64,000 nt of DNA from Heterobilharzia americana. Taxonomy: Eukaryota; Platyhelminthes; Trematoda; Strigeidida; Schistosomatidae. Under the pieces are notes generated by a model that had not been told where the DNA came from, did not search any database, and saw only the letters and a program-made list of their open reading frames with translations. The stretch lies in the NCBI GenBank assembly GCA_944470555.2, contig OX104134.1, positions 102,108,701 through 102,172,700 on the forward strand, given 5' to 3'. Positions 10,316-22,171 of the stretch are shown here, one piece after another. Position 1 is the stretch's first letter; each line of letters opens with the position of its first letter. Both the position numbers and the translations under genes were made by a program.

Positions 10316-12990
10316 CAAACTGGGAGCGGATAACACAGGAAGAGAACTAACCATGGGTCGAGAAGCGCTAGGTGAAATGAAAGAGAATAGAGAATTGTTT
10401 GCAGAATCCTGTGCATTCAACGATTTGGTGATTGGAGGCACTGTTTTCAATCACAAGGATATCCACAAAGCGACATGGATTTGATTTCACCAGGTGGATA
10501 CACTAAAAATCTGATCGACTTCATCTCAATCTGAAGAAAGTGGAGACGCAGCCTACTTGACACAAGATAAAGAAGAGGAGCAGATTTAGGTTCAGACCAC
10601 TATCTAGGTGCAAGAACCCTACCTTCCAAATCAAGTTGAAAGCCTTCAAGGAAGGTGGTGATAGACCACAGTTCAAGTACAACACTCGGAAACTGAAGGA
10701 TGAAACTACAAAGGAGATCTTCACGTCAGCCATCAAGACAAAGTGGGAGATATCGGAGCAACATCTCTGAAGAAACCTGTGTGGATGAACACTGGAACTC
10801 TTTGAAAGAGATGTGGAAAGAAACCTGCATAACCGTGTTAGGAAGGAGGAAGAAAGAAGACAAGGAATGGATCTCGACTGGATGCATGGAATCTGATAAG
10901 CAAGCAGGAGAGGAGTGATGGTGAAGCAGAAGATAAACCAGTGCAAGAATGAACGAAGAGAAAAGGAACTGAGTACAACGTATAAAACACTACACTGGAC
11001 AAAGAAGTGAAGAAGAGTGCACAGAAAGACAAAAGACACTTCGATGACACACTGGCAAGTGAAGCAGAACAGGCCTGCAGGTAGGAGAGATAGAGACCTG
11101 ACAACATTGTATCAAATAACCAGGTTCCTATTAGAGAGGGAAGAGATCAACATAGATGAAACCAATAAAAGATGGTGAAGGAAATCTAATTACCAAAGAA
11201 GAGAAACGAAGGAAACGATGGGCTGGCCACTTCGAAGAAGCTCTTGAATCGACCACCACCTGCACTTCGTCCACAAATACCACCTGCCGACCAACCACAG
11301 AACTACCAGTGAACACAAGCTCTCCGACAAAAGCAGAAGTGAAGACCTGAACATCATAAAGCTATTGAAATGCGGGAAAGCAGCAGGACCAGATGGAATC
11401 CCGCCAGAAGCACTGAGAGTAGATGCAAGGACAACAGCGAACATGCTCACACCGCTCCACTATTGCAGAAGGTTTGCAAGGAAGGCAGGAAGGAAGGAAA
11501 GGTACTTGGCGATTGATTGGAAGAAGGACTACCTTGTCAAACTCCCGAAGAGGGGCGACCTAAGTGTTTGCAAGAACTGGCGCGGAATCATACTCATACT
11601 CCTCTCCCTGTCCACCCAAAGCTAGCAAAATATTAAGCCGGAATCATCCTGGAGAGACTACAGGATGCACTGGATTCAAAACTACGACCGGAACAGGATG
11701 GATGGCTGTCTTCAGTAAGTACAAATCACTATGCGGACCAAATTGCAACGCCTTACTAAGCATCATCAATGAACAGAGTATAGAATGGCAGTCAACTGGA
11801 TCTCTCACCTCAACTTCATCGACTTTGAGAAGGCCTTCGACAGCGTCGACTGACAAGTAATTTGACAGGCAGTTGCTTCAACACTACGGTTTGTTACCAC
11901 AAACCTTTATCAACCTCATTCAACAACTATATGAAGACTGCCACATACCAAGTAATTCACAGTGGGAAGCTCAGTGATGCCTTTGCACTTGAAGTGAAGA
12001 CAGGGGACAGGAGTAAAACAAGGTTGTCTACTATCACCCATGATATTCCTGATTGTAGTGGACTGGATCATGCAACAAACAGTGAGGAGCGAGAAGAGGG
12101 GGACACGCTGGACAGAGGAAAAGACCCCAGAAGAAGATTTGGATTTCGCCGATGACTTGTGTCTAATGTCACACAAACTCGAAGATCTACAGGTGAAAAC
12201 TAACAAGTTGACAGAAGAGGTGAGGCAGGGCAGCGAAGACGGGACTTCAAGTGAACGTAGAGAAGATAGAGGTGATGAAGATACCTAACCAACATCAACA
12301 CCAACAACAACAACAATAAGCTGCAATCACCATCAACGGGAGAAACTTAAAGGAAGTAGCCTCTTTCACCTATCTAGGCAGCACTGTTTCAACTACAGGC
12401 GGCGGTGGCACAGACAACGACGTCAAAGCAGCCAGGATCGGAAAAGCAAGACAGGCGTTCATTAACCTGAAACCAGTGTGGAGATCTACTGCACTGCACT
12501 GCACTCAGCATAAAGCGTGAACAACACCCGGGTTTTCAACACCAACGTCGTCAAGTCAGGGCTCCTATGTGATGGTTGAGAGACTTGGCGCGTTACGAAA
12601 CGGATTTCCAACAAACTGCAGACATTCATTAACAACTGCCTACGCTGGCTCGTTACTGAAGATCAGATGGCCAGAATAATAAGAATAAGCAACAAGGAGC
12701 TCTGGCTGGTTGGCAACGAACCAACGAAGAAGCTATCACTCAACAAATATGCAGTGGAAGGAATTGGAGATGGATTGGGCATACACTGCGAAGACTGACT
12801 GGGGACATCACGCGTCAGGTCAGTTACTCGAGTGGAACCCCGATGGGAAGTGACGAGTTTGGCGTCCGTGGTGAGGGTGACATGGAGGAGATAGTGTGAG
12901 GAAGAAATGAGAGCTTGTGGGCTGTTGTGGAACCAGGTTGAAAAGATTTCAGAGAAGAGAGTTCACTGGAGACGTGCTACTGAAGTCCAA
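10316..12990 (+). mobile_element. RTE-like (SR2/SjR2-type) retrotransposon, copy A, 5'-truncated
   Basis: The element begins inside the endonuclease domain at CCAAACTGGGAGCGG and runs through the RT. Landmarks are [17 protein letters not shown] near 11374-11420, the [10 protein letters not shown] region near 11820-11850, FADDL near 12150, and a block near 12360 reading [11 protein letters not shown]. It ends near GACGTGCTACTGAAG, just short of the tail seen in copies B and C. The frame is broken by several indels. Copy A shares with copy B two insertions absent from copy C (near 12000 and 12225). At the position where B and C have a TGA stop, copy A has TGG. Confidence 0.85.
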
Positions 12991-14330
12991 GGCACAGATG
13001 ATAATTATTTTCACCTCGATTAGCTAACATATGTCTTATGGGATTGTCAATGTACTGATAGGGTTACGTGGTTGGTTAATATATCGTAGTTTATCTTGTG
13101 TTATTCATTCATCACATTCTTACCGTAGCGGTATTTTTGAAGTCATTATCAGGGCTTTGATCAGATACTGCACACCGTAAACTGTTGACTTCTTGACATT
13201 TTTATGTATCCGCTTTATCGAAATAACTTGGAGTGTATGTTTAAACTATCAATCTGTGTTACAAAATAACTTTGTTTTTTGAATGAAAGCTTTCACTTTG
13301 ATAAATTTGACTTTCACTACTAGAACAGTAGCAGTCGAATTCCGGTATCGAGGAACGTCAGCGCAGAGCTACTAGATCGTGTTGATGTGAAGCAGGATCT
13401 CATGCATCGGTGCGTTGAGTACATGGTATTTCAAGTTGATGTATACTTGTGAAACGAGACTTAGCGTAGGTTGGCTTGTGGTTTAAACGTTATGAAGAGA
13501 ACATACAGAAGTATTTCATCCTTAAATGGTGCAGTCTAATTGCCATCCTAATGGATTTTGTGAGATTGTGGTTCATTGGTGTAAGAATTCCAACTTACAC
13601 ATTGTGTTATGCCGTAAAATCCATCCTACTTAGAACACTTTAATTAACAATGTAGATTCCACTGTTTTTTGTACAATGTGTTGCTCTTAGCTTATGCACA
13701 AAACTGTACAAATCAACTACTTTACATTGTTTAGTGGTTATAGTAACCAACTTATATCAGTTTTATTTTGAATGGAGAGTATTGTGAATCGCAGTCAGAT
13801 GTTTCCATATCCAAAATTGATGCATGTTTCTCGGGATATAAAATCAGCATATGCACAACAGTGTATGGTGGTCGGCTTACAACTACCTCAATATAAGTGT
13901 AAAAGTTGAGCACTAGCAGAATGTATTTTTATATTAGAATTATTTATTTATCACACAGTGATACAGTATTATTTACTCTGAGTTTTGAGCATAAATTATC
14001 ATAATATCGGAGTAATCAGCTTTTGATGTCTAATTTTTCTATTTGCTTACTGAAGTGCTGTCGCTGCACGAGTTAGAGAGGTATTTCTAAAATAACTAAC
14101 TGCCTTATCTTGCCACTGATTCAGCACGGTGCGAATAAGCGTTTTTCTGCTTCCAAGTCATCTAATATTTTGGGGGGGAAATTTAATATTCAAATAAACT
14201 TTAATGAACGCTTTTCCTTAACAGACAATTCCAAAAAAGAGCTATGCTGTTTAGAGTCCGTATCTGATGATTAATAATACGTAATATAGTTTTCAAGAAT
14301 TTAACAGAGAATAAACACATTTGCAATCTT
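12991..14330. other. AT-rich sequence, no recognised element
   Basis: Apart from the doubtful exon at 13335 I see no coding or repeat signature. The stretch could be inhibitor-2 intron or 3' flank. Confidence 0.35.
13335..13385 (+). CDS. Possible short 3' exon of the inhibitor-2 gene
   Basis: A pyrimidine-poor acceptor (GTAGCAG ending at 13334) is followed by 16 codons in phase 0 reading SNSGIEERQRRATRSC and a TGA. The phase fits the donor at 9571, and the EERQRR stretch loosely resembles the basic region that follows in inhibitor 2. The resemblance is weak, the HYNE motif is absent and there is no transcript evidence, so it may be chance. Confidence 0.2.
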   Translation, partial: SNSGIEERQRRATRSC

Positions 14331-14543
14331 ACATATACGTGCAGGTTTCTTCAGTAGTAGTCACCGTATGTTGTGATATGAGTTTAACTGAGGCACTGTG
14401 TAGAGTATAATTCCGTACATGCACTGACTCAATCACACTATAAGGTGGTGGGAAGGGTAACACGTTTGAATCGTTGTTAATCGAAACAGTACTTAACACA
14501 TGAAAAAGGAATAATTCACCACATACTGCCAAAATGTCGCAAA

Positions 14544-15029
14544 NNNNNNNNNNNNNNNNNNNNNNNNNNNNNNNNNNNNNNNNNNNNNNNNNNNNNNNNN
14601 NNNNNNNNNNNNNNNNNNNNNNNNNNNNNNNNNNNNNNNNNNNNNNNNNNNNNNNNNNNNNNNNNNNNNNNNNNNNNNNNNNNNNNNNNNNNNNNNNNNN
14701 NNNNNNNNNNNNNNNNNNNNNNNNNNNNNNNNNNNNNNNNNNNNNNNNNNNNNNNNNNNNNNNNNNNNNNNNNNNNNNNNNNNNNNNNNNNNNNNNNNNN
14801 NNNNNNNNNNNNNNNNNNNNNNNNNNNNNNNNNNNNNNNNNNNNNNNNNNNNNNNNNNNNNNNNNNNNNNNNNNNNNNNNNNNNNNNNNNNNNNNNNNNN
14901 NNNNNNNNNNNNNNNNNNNNNNNNNNNNNNNNNNNNNNNNNNNNNNNNNNNNNNNNNNNNNNNNNNNNNNNNNNNNNNNNNNNNNNNNNNNNNNNNNNNN
15001 NNNNNNNNNNNNNNNNNNNNNNNNNNNNN
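14544..15029. other. Assembly gap (486 N)
   Basis: A run of 486 undetermined bases interrupts the Gypsy pol gene just after the RT connection domain. Open frames that cross it are artefacts of translating N as X. Confidence 1.
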
Positions 15030-16516
15030 GTTGCCACTGGTTGTCAGTCAACTGTTGCAAAACTGCTCCAATTGCTGAATCAGATGCATCAACAGCAATA
15101 CTCAAAGGAGCATTGGGGTCATGATGCATAAGCATGGTTGCGTTCGAAATGGCTTCCTTGACTTTAGAGAAAGCAAGTCTAGCCGCGTTGTCCAGAGACA
15201 CGAACTTCGTAGTTCCTCGAAGTAGATCTGTTAGTGGTCTCATGACAGAGGCACAGTTAGGGATAAACCTTCGGTAATAACTTACCAGGCCATTGAAAGT
15301 GCGGAGATGTTTCACAGTGGTCGGCTCTGGATAGTTTGTGATAGCCGCCACTTTATCTCTCAATGGGCGTATACCTTTGTTGTCAATGGTATGCCCAAGG
15401 AAGCTGAGTGATTCAACTCCTATTTCACACTTCTGTAAGTTGACTGTGATGCCATGTTTTTTAAGTCTTTCGAATGCGAGGTCCAAATGTTTGAGGTGAG
15501 TTTCCTTATCTGGACTCGCAATTAGACAGTCATCGATGTAGACATGAACAAAATCAAACCACGGAAGACGTCATCCATAAAGCGTTGGAATGTTTGTGCT
15601 GCATTCCGAAGACCAAATGGCATGCGCAGGAATTCAAACAGGCCAAAAGGAGTAATAATGGCTGTTTTCGCGATATCTTCTGCTGCCATAGGTATCTGGT
15701 TGTACGCTTTGACCAAGTCGATTTTGGAGAAAATGTTCATTCCGCATAAGGTTGCAGTCAAATCGTAAACGTGAGGTATCGGGTAGCAGTCCGGAGTTGT
15801 TTTGGCGTTAAGCCTTCGGTAATCACCGGTTGGACGCCAGTCGTTGCTATCCTTTTTGGGAACCATGTGCAATGGCGATGCCCAAGGACTGTTTGACGGT
15901 CTGATAATGCCCAGTTCGAGCATGTGGTCGAATTCATTTTTCGCCGTTTGAGCTTATCGGGGTCTAGACGGCTCGCTTTGGATGCCACAGGTGGACCTGT
16001 GGTTGTGACGTGATGCATAACATTGCTGGTTATGCACGGAAGAGTGTGCTTCGGTTGTTGCAACTCTGGATATTTCTCCAAAACTGCTTGGTAGGACGCG
16101 TCGCCTGATTGTTTGGTTCTAACGATGGCTAAACTCGGACCTACATAGGTGGTGCCGCCAATAGATAACTTTGTGTTGTTATCTATCAGTCGTCGACGGC
16201 GAGCATCTACGAGTAGATCGTAATGGTTTAGCAAATCTATGCCAATGATGGGCATAGAGACGTCAGCCAGGAGGAAGATCCAGTGGATAGGTTTGCGTAA
16301 ACCTAAGTTGAGGTAGGCACACCGTCTCCCGAATGTCGCGATTGCCTTGCCGTTGGCTGCTTGAAGATTGAAGGATGGGTCAAGATGACGCTCCTTTGTC
16401 GTTGCTGGAAGAACGCTAACTTCTGCGCCGGTGTCGACGAGGTAGCGGACTTTCGTTTTAATATCCGTGACGTAGAGCAAACGGCTTTTTCCGCCGGCTA
16501 CGGTTGCCGTGAGCAC
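15030..16516 (-). pseudogene. Gypsy pol: protease and reverse transcriptase, frameshifted
   Basis: Protease lies at the upstream end, about 16516-16150, with VRYLVDTGAEVSVLPA carrying the DTGA active site. RT follows: [19 protein letters not shown] near 15825, [14 protein letters not shown] with the first catalytic aspartate near 15730, [14 protein letters not shown] near 15640, and the YIDD catalytic box near 15540, which falls out of frame with the preceding segment. The thumb and connection segment continues to 15030 with SFLGHTIDNKGIRP and SIAVDASDSAIG, the start of RNase H. Single-base frame changes near 15940 and 15505 interrupt it. The catalytic motifs themselves are intact, so decay is mild or the indels are assembly errors. 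Confidence 0.8.
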
Positions 16517-17336
16517 GTGCCGGCGTGACCGTTTCCCGAGTTTGTGTCCTTCTTAAAACGGCATGGTTTACGACATTTTCTGGCTTCATCCCCGTAAGTG
16601 TTATGAAACCAGCACCATTCAGGGTTTTCCACCCTGTTGGGTTTCGTTTTAGGGCTACCACGCGACTTGCTGCGATGCGCCAAGGTGCGTTTCTGTGAAG
16701 TGCTACGTGATCTAGGACTTCGAGATCGTAGCAACCGTTTCACAGAGTTGCACAACTTGGTCACCTCGAATCCTGGCTCTCTGCTTTGTCGCAGATAGAA
16801 TATACGTTGGAGACGGGTCTGCTGGAAATCTCCAGTATTTTATCTGCTGAGGCTGCCAGGTCGTCGAGTGGGACTGACTGGAGTGTCACCAACACGGTTT
16901 GCACCGGTTGTGGTAGTTTCGAGAGAAATAGTTCTCGGAAGAAACCATCGTCAAATGTTCGTGCACCGATTACTTCTCGCATGCGTGCGAGGACTTCAGT
17001 AGCTGAGTGGCTGCCTAGCTCGATGTTACGAAGCAATTCGTCTAGACGTTGGCGATCTGTGAGATCGCTTTTCTTCAAGAGTGCGGCCTTTAGAAGTGCA
17101 TAAGGGTCACTTACTTCAGGATTAAACATGTTTGCTGTAACATACCTGTTTAATTCTCGCGGTAGTGAACGTATGACAGCAAGAAATCGAGAATGAGGAT
17201 CTGAGACACCCTGTTCTCGAAAATCGGCCTCGGCATACAGAAACCATGTTTCTGCATTGTCTGGCCAATATGGCACGAGTTGGATCGTGTTCGTAGTCGG
17301 CTTAATACGAATAAGCTTGGGAGTGTGGTCGGACAT
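16498..17336 (-). pseudogene. Gypsy gag polyprotein, frameshifted
   Basis: An ATG at 17336 opens 191 codons of a capsid-like protein (MSDHTPKLIRIKPTTN..., PYWPDNAETWFLYAEADF, LFLSKLPQPVQTVLVTLQ). It ends at a stop at 16761. The next frame, 16764-16498, continues with a basic RS-rich linker and a CWFHNTYGDEARKCRKPC motif, the C-x2-H-x9-C-x3-C zinc knuckle characteristic of CsRn1-clade Gag. One frameshift near 16770 separates the two parts. Gag packages the element RNA into particles. Confidence 0.8.
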
Positions 17337-17445
17337 GAGAAAGTGTAGTAAATGGATATATAAATGTTATCGAAATGAAAACAATAAACAAATATAAAAT
17401 GGAACAGGCTCACCAATTCAATACTTGTTATTGGTCGGGATATGT

Positions 17446-17464
17446 GATCACGTCGGGCTCACCA
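17446..17464 (-). promoter_or_regulatory. Primer-binding site of the Gypsy element
   Basis: Just inside the LTR the minus strand reads TGGTGAGCCCGACGTGATC. CsRn1-type elements prime from tRNA-Trp with nearly this sequence. It lies about 10 bases from the inferred LTR end. A second partial copy, TTGGTGAGCC, occurs near 17408-17417. Confidence 0.65.
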
Positions 17465-17474
17465 ATTTAGGATT

Positions 17475-17809
17475 TGTCCTGGTGCGAACTTGACAGACGC
17501 AAAGACCAATCACTAATTATTCGAACTTGTTATATACCCACGAATACGAGACCAAGGAAGAACACGATAGCGTAGTCGGATGGAATAGTATATTTGGATG
17601 GTTATGCCAAAATACCGATGCGTTCCAACTAACTGGCTAGAGAGTCGAATACGAGCAATGCAACGTAACACGACAGCGTGCCAAATGGCGAGGATGCTTG
17701 ACCGGGTGCCTTCAGCTTAGCGAGCCCAGTTGAACTATCAAGGTCAGCATCAATGTCGAAAGTCGTCAAACCCTAAGCTATTGATTTTGAGGGGGTGTGT
17801 GATGCTACA
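17475..17809 (-). repeat. 5' LTR of the Gypsy element (335 bp)
   Basis: Bounded by TGTAGCATCACACACCCCCT at the minus-strand 5' end (17809) and by GCACCAGGACA at the 3' end, giving TG...CA termini. It contains TATATA-like sequence (GGGTATATAACAAG near 17527). A diverged relative of the 17740-17790 part occurs at 56860-56920. No partner LTR is visible in the window, so target duplication could not be checked. Confidence 0.65.
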
Positions 17810-17899
17810 GAACTATAGAAAGAACTAGAAACTGAGGGAGACGATGTTTCTCCACGGGGAGACTTAATCCAACTTGAAAACTGAGAATTTAATAGTGGG

Positions 17900-18600
17900 C
17901 TCGCGTTTAGTGTTGAAACATGCAAGGTGTTACACGTAGGACATTATGCATGTGGCCACAACGTCATGAAACTCGAAGCATCACTATCGGAATAAGATTT
18001 GGATTGCTTATTCCCTCGGGACCTAATATTCCATGCCAACTTTAATGGAAACGAATTTTGTGGAAACCTAGTGCTAGTTGCCCTCAGAAGAATTTCCGGA
18101 TAGTTCGATCGTAGATGTCTTCCCCGAGTTTTAGACAGCTTCATACAGCCTCATCTGGAGTTCGAAACCATCGTCTTTTCCCTTTCTCTGCAGAAGAATA
18201 AGCTGAGCTCGACCAAATCTGTTTGAGGACTTAGGTCCAAAACTTATGAAGAACGGCTGGTTGCGCTTGATCTATTTCCCACAGAATATGGAAGAACTCA
18301 AGGGGAGTTGATAATAGCTCACAGCATTTTGAGCGTCAACGGACACCCACTTCTCCGCTTACTGAATTTCAGTTGTAGCGTCAACCTTAAAACATATAAT
18401 CAGAAAGTAAGCCTAGAGCATAGCAGGTTAGATATAAGACACAAATTCTATCCCCTAAGATTTCTTCTACTCCGAAACACCCATCCAGTAGAAGCGATCC
18501 AGACTACTTCCTCTGAATACTTCAGATGCCTGGTAGATACTTACTTAAGATGTGGATGGGATTTACTTGGAACTGACTGCATTTTCAATTTTTAACCTCC
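17900..18600 (+). mobile_element. Decayed CR1/Jockey-like C-terminal fragment
   Basis: The plus strand reads YEERLVALDLFPTEYGRTQG, then ELIIAHSILSVNGHPLLRLL, then VSLEHSRLDIRHKFYPLRF and finally FRCLVDTYL. This is the typical C-terminal region of CR1/Jockey polymerases. It begins just outside the Gypsy LTR, so the Gypsy element may have inserted beside or into it. Frames are broken. Confidence 0.6.
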
Positions 18601-19770
18601 ACCGTTTGCTCTCTCTTCAGCTGTGCACAGGTTAAAAACAACAACAGAAAGTGATCCATGGGTTTTGGAAGCGGAAGTCAGTTACGCAAAAACTCCTGTT
18701 GTCTTGGCAACCATTCGGATTATTAGAACTATTTGGAAACTACAAGGTCAAGTGGCTCATTTGAAATGTCTTCACATGATATAGATAATCGCTGTTGCTA
18801 TCTGAGACATGGTAGTTATCAGTCTTCTTCACTGTTTTGCGAACCTAACCGTTCGTCCAAATACTTATTGCAGGCCGCTAATGCCGGGTCATTCTATCTT
18901 TGCTGTTAATCGTTGGATTGTGCCGAAAGCATATGTTTCCTGAGGTATCAACCGGTTCAGTTATAAAGAAAGTGCGGTGGTCGGTCTAATCGATTCTTGG
19001 TGATAATGGTGGCTTAATGTTCTCGAAGCTCTGATATTTTGCCTTGAACGTCTTATCACCTGGTTTTCTGAGATTTTTCAGCACTAGCTTCACAAAGATC
19101 TTTATGAAGTTAGTGCTGAAAATGTCAAGCTTGAGCTATAAATCCTTTCCATCATTCCGAAATTCTTGATGGTTTTGGCTCTGTGACCATCCAACTTCTT
19201 TTTGAAATATTTCGCCCAAGGATTTACTGTAGCTTCTGCTGGCAGATTCGTCCTTGATCACTATTTGGAGAGAATGTTTGTGGATTTTGTAGGATCGAGT
19301 ATATGCATCCCACTTTGTAGTGATACGGCCATGATATATAAACACATTAACGATCACATATATTTATGCCACAATCCTCAACATTGGAAGTGCTACATTT
19401 TAAAAATGGGGATTCCTGCCATCAAATGAATAGTCTAGTTGAAAAGATAGGGACTAGGGACCTAAAACTGACGACTTAATCTTAATCAGCAGATCTCACC
19501 AATTTATTATGTAAGGTCAAAATAATCCTCGTATGCATCGGTTTACTGAGATACATATTGATCCATATACACTGCAGTCTCCAATTCCCGATTTCAGATG
19601 TCTACATTCCCCTATACAGCTCAATGCAACAGTAGGAGACAGTGCATGAACACCATGTTATATTATGTATTATTTGAAACTTCATGAAATGACAAACCTC
19701 TTTTATCTAAACTATCCTAACTTCTACGTTAATGACACGTAGTATCGCTACACATGGCCTATGCTACAAA
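18601..19770. other. No recognised gene; contains a stem-loop
   Basis: No coding or element signature beyond the stem-loop at 19075-19122, listed separately. Confidence 0.35.
19075..19122. repeat. 18-bp stem-loop
   Basis: Bases 19075-19092 pair with 19105-19122 with a single G:U-type mismatch across 18 positions, around a 12-nt loop. It is isolated from recognised elements. The stem is shorter than a typical microRNA precursor. Confidence 0.5.
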
Positions 19771-21200
19771 TGCCACGGCGATCAAGCATTTGAAGCCTTC
19801 CCATCCCCACCTTTGATAGCCATTCTACGCAGCCATATGGTAGAATGGAGCGAAATGTAGTAATTGGTTATCACGGTAGCATACATAGATGAAGTTGGTA
19901 AAAGCCAGTCGATCCTTCTGTATTTGTCAGTCACCGACCCGTTAGGATTGATCAGGCTTCCTAGGTAAGTGGTGCTCAGTGGTCGACAACTATTCTGAAT
20001 TGCTAGATGAGGCGCTAACGCACAGCAGATCTGAAACAACAGTTCACGTTTGGGTGGTGAGGAACGTACCCACATATTCTCAAATTGACACAAGATATCC
20101 AGTAGACATTTTGTCAACGTCTTCACATGCTACGACTGTCACCTGGGTGTGTATGTGTGTTTGCGTGCACCAAAGAGTTTTTTTTGTAAGATCAATTACT
20201 GTAAAGTCAGACAAAGAAAGGGGAACCTCCATAGTATGTTTATGATAACGCTAAATAAAATTAAAGACAGTGAACATCATTGACATGGCACTTGAGTACC
20301 CAGTCCATCTGATAATACCACAGACTAACAAGCCCGCGGATGGTCGAGTACGGGATCTTCAACTGAGAAATGTACTTACACGGCATTCGTCTCAGTGAGA
20401 GACACTTCCATAAGACCTGGTCGACGAAGTAAAAAATACAACTAGTGTTGGGTAAATGTTGTTGTGTTTGATAAACTTCAGCAGGTATGGGATTGTTACA
20501 CCTACGTCCAGGTCTAAAGTCGGTTTGCTGTTCACGAGCTCAAATTAACCCTCGGGAATATGGACCTAAGGACCTTGGACACGATACTGGTCAAACTGAT
20601 TCCCCCGTGGTTGTCACAATAATTTCTCTTCCTTATAGACTCAAGTGATCAATGAGGTAGACTAGTTTGATGACACTAACTGATTCTCATACGCTACCTA
20701 GTACTTCCGTTACTCTACTCAGTAACTTCCTGCCTCCATACTTAAAAACTTTGGGTAGCAAACAGTCAGGTCCAGCGGCTTTACTCCTCAACTTCGAGGA
20801 GATTTGGAGGACCGATATCTACGTCACATTCATGTTCAGGCTGAATGCTGGGCAACTTAAGATTGCTGTGGGCCATTTGAACTGCACTTCATAGTGTTCT
20901 TCCCAACGTTCTGGCCGTCTGTCCTAATAGGTTATCAGCGTCTCATCCTTTTCGGTGACGGTTCCACTATCCATCGTCTTTTTCTTGTCTGTATCCTTAA
21001 TAAGCCTAAACAGTTGCCTGGTATTATCTAGTGGTGGTGCCTTTTTTTCACTTTCACCCAAAACTGCTCGCCATCATCGCGAAGGCTCTTCGTCAGTTAC
21101 GTCTCAGTTGCTTTCTCTCTTCATTATGATCAGAGTTAGCTGGAATCAGTTTTTTTTCTCGTCAATCAGTCCGGATGACGTTGCGGAAATCCAATAATGT
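19770..21200 (-). mobile_element. Decayed RTE-like retrotransposon
   Basis: On the minus strand, about 20980-20890 encodes the linker before RT (DSGTVTEKDETLIT, then a RRPERW-type segment). About 20880-20660 encodes the start of RT with LRSKAAGPDCLLPKVFKYGG. 20126-19782 encodes TTYLGSLINPNGSVTDKYRR, the connection region. Order and orientation fit a single copy with much internal decay. Confidence 0.55.
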
Positions 21201-21239
21201 TTGCTAATCTTTGGATGTGGTTACCAACTGTCTTTACCG

Positions 21240-21650
21240 CCTAGGTAGGTTCAGGCTGGAAAAAAGCTTGAAATCCCCAGTCTAAAACGTGGCAACAATT
21301 CATGAAGTCCTTGACTGCTCGTTTGAGCCATGTAAGGCGTCGCAGACTAGCCGGTTGGTTTCGCGGAACACGAGAAACCAGTTGTTGAAGGCTGTAGGTG
21401 ATACGCCTCAGATCCGATTTAAGTGGCGCAAACGTATACACACATTATCATCATGTTAACCGCTCTACTCAATCTCATTATATTTTTATTCCTCTTTCCT
21501 CTCTTTTACTACTTTTTTTTGACTGATTTTTCTTTTCGACTTCATCTTCCATTTTATTGCCTCCTTATTTGTGCTGATGTGAGATGTAGCAACTTGGACC
21601 GTTACGCACTAATGCCTGGTCCTATGTTGATCTTGATGATAATTTCTTTA
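21240..21650 (+). mobile_element. RTE-like element: C-terminus and 3' UTR
   Basis: The plus strand reads SKTWQQFMKSLTARLSHVRR then RLAGWFRGTRE, the C-terminal signature also seen at 42.8 kb and (minus) at 5.4 kb. It is followed by the conserved 3' UTR with a pyrimidine tract and CGTTACGCACTAATGCCTGG. The element is severely 5'-truncated and lies head-on to the minus-strand copy at 19.8-21.2 kb. Confidence 0.6.
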
Positions 21651-22171
21651 CCTCTGTTTCTACAGCAGACTTATTATCACCCCAGGCTTCCTCAGGATGG
21701 ACTACTCAAGTTGAGATAAGTGCACAGCCTTCTCCTTAAATACGCTCCTGACATTTTAATCTTTCAATCAACACACACATCACTACCGCCTGTATCCTGA
21801 AACCAGTTAGGCGTAGATTTACACGTTCCCGTACTAACGCTTGGTCGGAGTCCAGACTTGTACTGCAGAAATAAAGGCAGTCCATCGATCCTCTCCAACA
21901 ATGTCTGATAGCGTTATGATCTATCTCTGTCCATCGTTGGTTTGGTGCTGCCTCATGACATGAGAGATACTGTATTTCCTTATGCTCAGTTAGTACTGGC
22001 TAAAAATAAGTTATTATCGGAACAAAATCATGAGATACATTGGCCGTTGTCAGTTTGTTGGCACAGGATTCCATAAATACCAGCCAAATGCCTTTCCGAC
22101 CGACTCAACTTTTCTGATTGACTATTAAAGTAGTTATCTTCTTGTATGACTAAACGTTTTACTTTCTGTAG
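21651..22171. other. Unassigned sequence, probably intronic
   Basis: Nothing recognised. It probably belongs to the intron preceding the exon at 22172. Confidence 0.3.

Larger units (their letters stand above)
14330..17809 (-). mobile_element. Ty3/Gypsy LTR retrotransposon, CsRn1/Boudicca type, incomplete
   Basis: On the minus strand the order is LTR (17809-17475), primer-binding site, gag, protease, reverse transcriptase, then an assembly gap at 15029-14544. A CHCC Gag motif and a TGGTGAGCCCGACG primer site are hallmarks of the CsRn1 clade. RNase H beyond its first residues, integrase and the second LTR are not present. The 14543-14330 sequence shows no Gypsy similarity that I can recognise. 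Frames change near 16765, 16510, 15940 and 15500. The 16510 change could be a programmed gag-pol shift; the others look disabling or are sequencing indels. Confidence 0.85.

Noticed and set aside
14329..15486. Single 385-codon open frame across the assembly gap
   Set aside because: Most of it is N translated as X. Only the part before the gap is Gypsy RT.
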